Below are positions 33,484-34,566 of a stretch of 34,566 nt of DNA, piece after piece. Location: positions 1 through 34,566 of the forward strand of contig DAOWEO010000093.1 in NCBI GenBank assembly GCA_030638415.1. Reading direction: 5' to 3'. This stretch comes from Bdellovibrionales bacterium (lineage in GTDB: Bacteria > Bdellovibrionota > Bacteriovoracia > Bacteriovoracales > Bacteriovoracaceae). How positions within the stretch are numbered: the stretch's first letter is position 1; every line of letters begins with the position of its first letter. Under the pieces are notes generated by a model. That model worked only from the letters and a program-made list of their open reading frames with translations. It was not told the origin of the DNA and did not search any database. Position numbers and translations under genes: made by a program.

Positions 33484-33972
33484 TCAGCCTCCTAGGTTTC
33501 CAAAGATTATTTGAGCAAATAGATCAATACTGCTCTTACCACTGCCTTTTTCACGTACACTATCTAATATCTTAACTAGATCATCATATTTTATTAAAGA
33601 GCTAGGCCTTATAACAATAGCATTTTCCTTAGGATACCGTCCCTTAAGGGTGGCTAAAATACCTGTTAGCGTAGTCAGATCAAACGTTCCGTCACTATTA
33701 AGTGGAATTGTCTTGTATAAAGTTTCATTAACTGTGGTAAAAATTCTAATTTCATCTTGATCTACATCTACAGTAAGATTCAAAGCATCTTTCATATTAC
33801 TTGGAGGAGAATCAGCCATAATAGGCAAGTCACTTCCAATTTCAAAAATTTTTACAAATTGAGCTGACATCAAGAGATAAAATATCAGTATGAAAACCGA
33901 ATCGAGAATCGGAATAAGATTTAGTGGCGCATAGAACTTTTTTATCCGCCTAGAACTGGGTTTTTTATACAT
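33484..33972 (-). CDS. ExbD/TolR-family protein (first copy)
   Basis: Second TolR/ExbD-like component (162 aa). The N-terminus is short and basic; one TM helix (about residues 17-36) carries Asp24 in LNLIPILDSVFILIFYLLM, followed by a periplasmic domain. It differs clearly in sequence from the next gene's product, so the two probably form a heteromeric stator as proposed for AglS/AglV in Myxococcus. The ATG follows the TolQ-like stop by 12 bases, with AAGG about ten bases upstream. Its end encodes the SD of the next gene. The downstream genes indicate an envelope-spanning motor, not a plain TonB system. Confidence 0.92.
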   Translation of the reverse strand: MYKKPSSRRIKKFYAPLNLIPILDSVFILIFYLLMSAQFVKIFEIGSDLPIMADSPPSNMKDALNLTVDVDQDEIRIFTTVNETLYKTIPLNSDGTFDLTTLTGILATLKGRYPKENAIVIRPSSLIKYDDLVKILDSVREKGSGKSSIDLFAQIIFGNLGG

Positions 33973-33984
33973 CCGCTCTATACC

Positions 33985-34506
33985 TTATTTGTCTGCCATA
34001 TATTTTTTAGTACCTAAAATATCTAACAATTTGATTGAGTACTCATCCATTTCACTTACAATTTTTTCTTGTTTACTGGTCAATATTGCAGTGATTGCCA
34101 TTAATGTTATGGCAGAAATCAAGCCCAGAGCAGTAGTGTTCATTGCTTTACTTATTCCTCGTGATAATAGTTCAGCTTTTTGTGCAGGGTCTGCAGCAGA
34201 TACAGCTTCAAATGATTGGATTAAGCCAATAATTGTTCCTAATAGTCCAATCAGGGTAGATAAGTTTGCCAGAAGATGTAGATAACCAAATCTTTTTTCT
34301 GCTTTAGAAATACACTCTAATGCTGTTGCATCAACGGCATTTTGGATTTGTTCCATGGTTTGAAGGCTACGTTTAAGACCATTTGCAAAAATTTTAGGGA
34401 TAAAAGCATATTTACTAGAGCACATTTTTATAGCACCCTTAACATCATCGCCAATGACATATTTTTGAATTTCAGACATAAAGGGGTGTCCATCACTGGC
34501 ATACAC
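33985..34506 (-). CDS. MotA/TolQ/ExbB-like proton channel protein, 5' part interrupted by a stop codon
   Basis: TolQ/ExbB/AglR family protein; 173 residues are readable from GTG 34506. The TM2 and TM3 core is intact: GLLGTIIGLIQSF (about residues 88-100) and MNTTALGLISAITLMAITAIL. TM1 is missing from this frame. Upstream in the same frame comes RYLTLVV, a TAA at 34525-34527, and then a hydrophobic MFCWILGSAISF up to the window edge. In homologues TM1 ends with a conserved Glu-Arg; here the TAA sits in place of that Glu. GTG 34506 has no SD. So the gene is probably a longer TolQ gene broken by a nonsense change, or the base at 34527 is wrong. It is the first visible gene of the Glt/Agl-like operon. 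Confidence 0.8.
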   Translation of the reverse strand: MYASDGHPFMSEIQKYVIGDDVKGAIKMCSSKYAFIPKIFANGLKRSLQTMEQIQNAVDATALECISKAEKRFGYLHLLANLSTLIGLLGTIIGLIQSFEAVSAADPAQKAELLSRGISKAMNTTALGLISAITLMAITAILTSKQEKIVSEMDEYSIKLLDILGTKKYMADK

Positions 34507-34566
34507 TACAAGCGTTAAGTATCGTTAAAATGAAATTGCACTTCCTAAAATCCAACAAAACATTAT

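Noticed and set aside
1..34566. CRISPR arrays, insertion sequences, prophage or toxin-antitoxin genes
   Set aside because: No regularly spaced direct repeats, transposase or integrase motifs, attachment-site duplications or small toxin pairs were seen.

Overview
The window is AT-rich, densely packed bacterial DNA, and most genes are on the minus strand. It suggests a Gram-negative predator of the Bdellovibrionota, probably Bacteriovorax/Halobacteriovorax-like. The inference rests on many exported proteins and lipoproteins, a FadL-type outer-membrane protein, a Glt/Agl-type (gliding-motility-like) TolQ-ExbD-TPR-FHA cluster, leucine catabolism genes and secreted proteases. No rRNA, tRNA, CRISPR array, insertion sequence or phage gene was seen. 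The assignment is an inference without database support.

Layout by region. (1) 1-4.5 kb: a ptb-buk butyryl-phosphate operon (buk runs off the left edge) and a MaeB-type malic enzyme fused to a phosphotransacetylase-like domain, separated by tandem terminator hairpins. (2) 4.7-6.3 kb, plus strand: folE2 and a YceF-like Maf pyrophosphatase, joined stop-to-start. (3) 6.3-9.8 kb, minus strand: an overlapping three-gene operon with a degenerate MnmA paralogue lacking both catalytic cysteines, an exported M28-type peptidase and the intact mnmA. (4) 9.8-10.2 kb: a gene-free stretch with a relatively GC-rich, unassigned patch. (5) 10.2-13.7 kb: a small beta-barrel protein, a FadL-family porin, and an operon of a secreted trypsin-like protease with two small lipoproteins. 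(6) 13.8-19.9 kb: a leucine/isovalerate degradation operon (carboxyltransferase, methylglutaconyl-CoA hydratase, biotin carboxylase, separate biotin carrier, HMG-CoA lyase, a second crotonase). (7) 19.9-24.8 kb: an exported unknown protein, a stand-alone receiver, a secreted beta-sandwich protein on the plus strand, and a membrane histidine kinase. (8) 24.8-27.6 kb: a eukaryotic-type alanine aminotransferase, an exported protein with a duplicated winged-helix-like unit, and a two-helix HAMP protein. (9) 27.6-34.6 kb: the Glt/Agl-like operon, read right to left: TolQ-like, ExbD, ExbD, large TPR protein, TPR-like lipoprotein, and an FHA/transmembrane/AgmX-PglI protein.

How the genes work together. 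The liu-type operon would carry methylcrotonyl-CoA to acetoacetate and acetyl-CoA. Ptb/Buk and MaeB add acyl-phosphate and pyruvate/NADPH nodes, fitting a life on amino acids. The envelope machine at the right end would couple proton flow (TolQ/ExbD) to periplasmic and outer-membrane partners.

Main points for a second look: an in-frame TAA exactly where the TolQ-like protein should have the conserved Glu of its TM1 'ER' motif; the cysteine-less MnmA paralogue cotranscribed with true mnmA through an exported peptidase gene that also seems to lack its catalytic Glu; a stand-alone biotin carrier in the methylcrotonyl-CoA carboxylase; an exported tandem winged-helix-like protein; and two convergent gene pairs whose stop codons overlap. 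Several start codons were moved from the longest open frame to positions with a Shine-Dalgarno sequence; each is noted.
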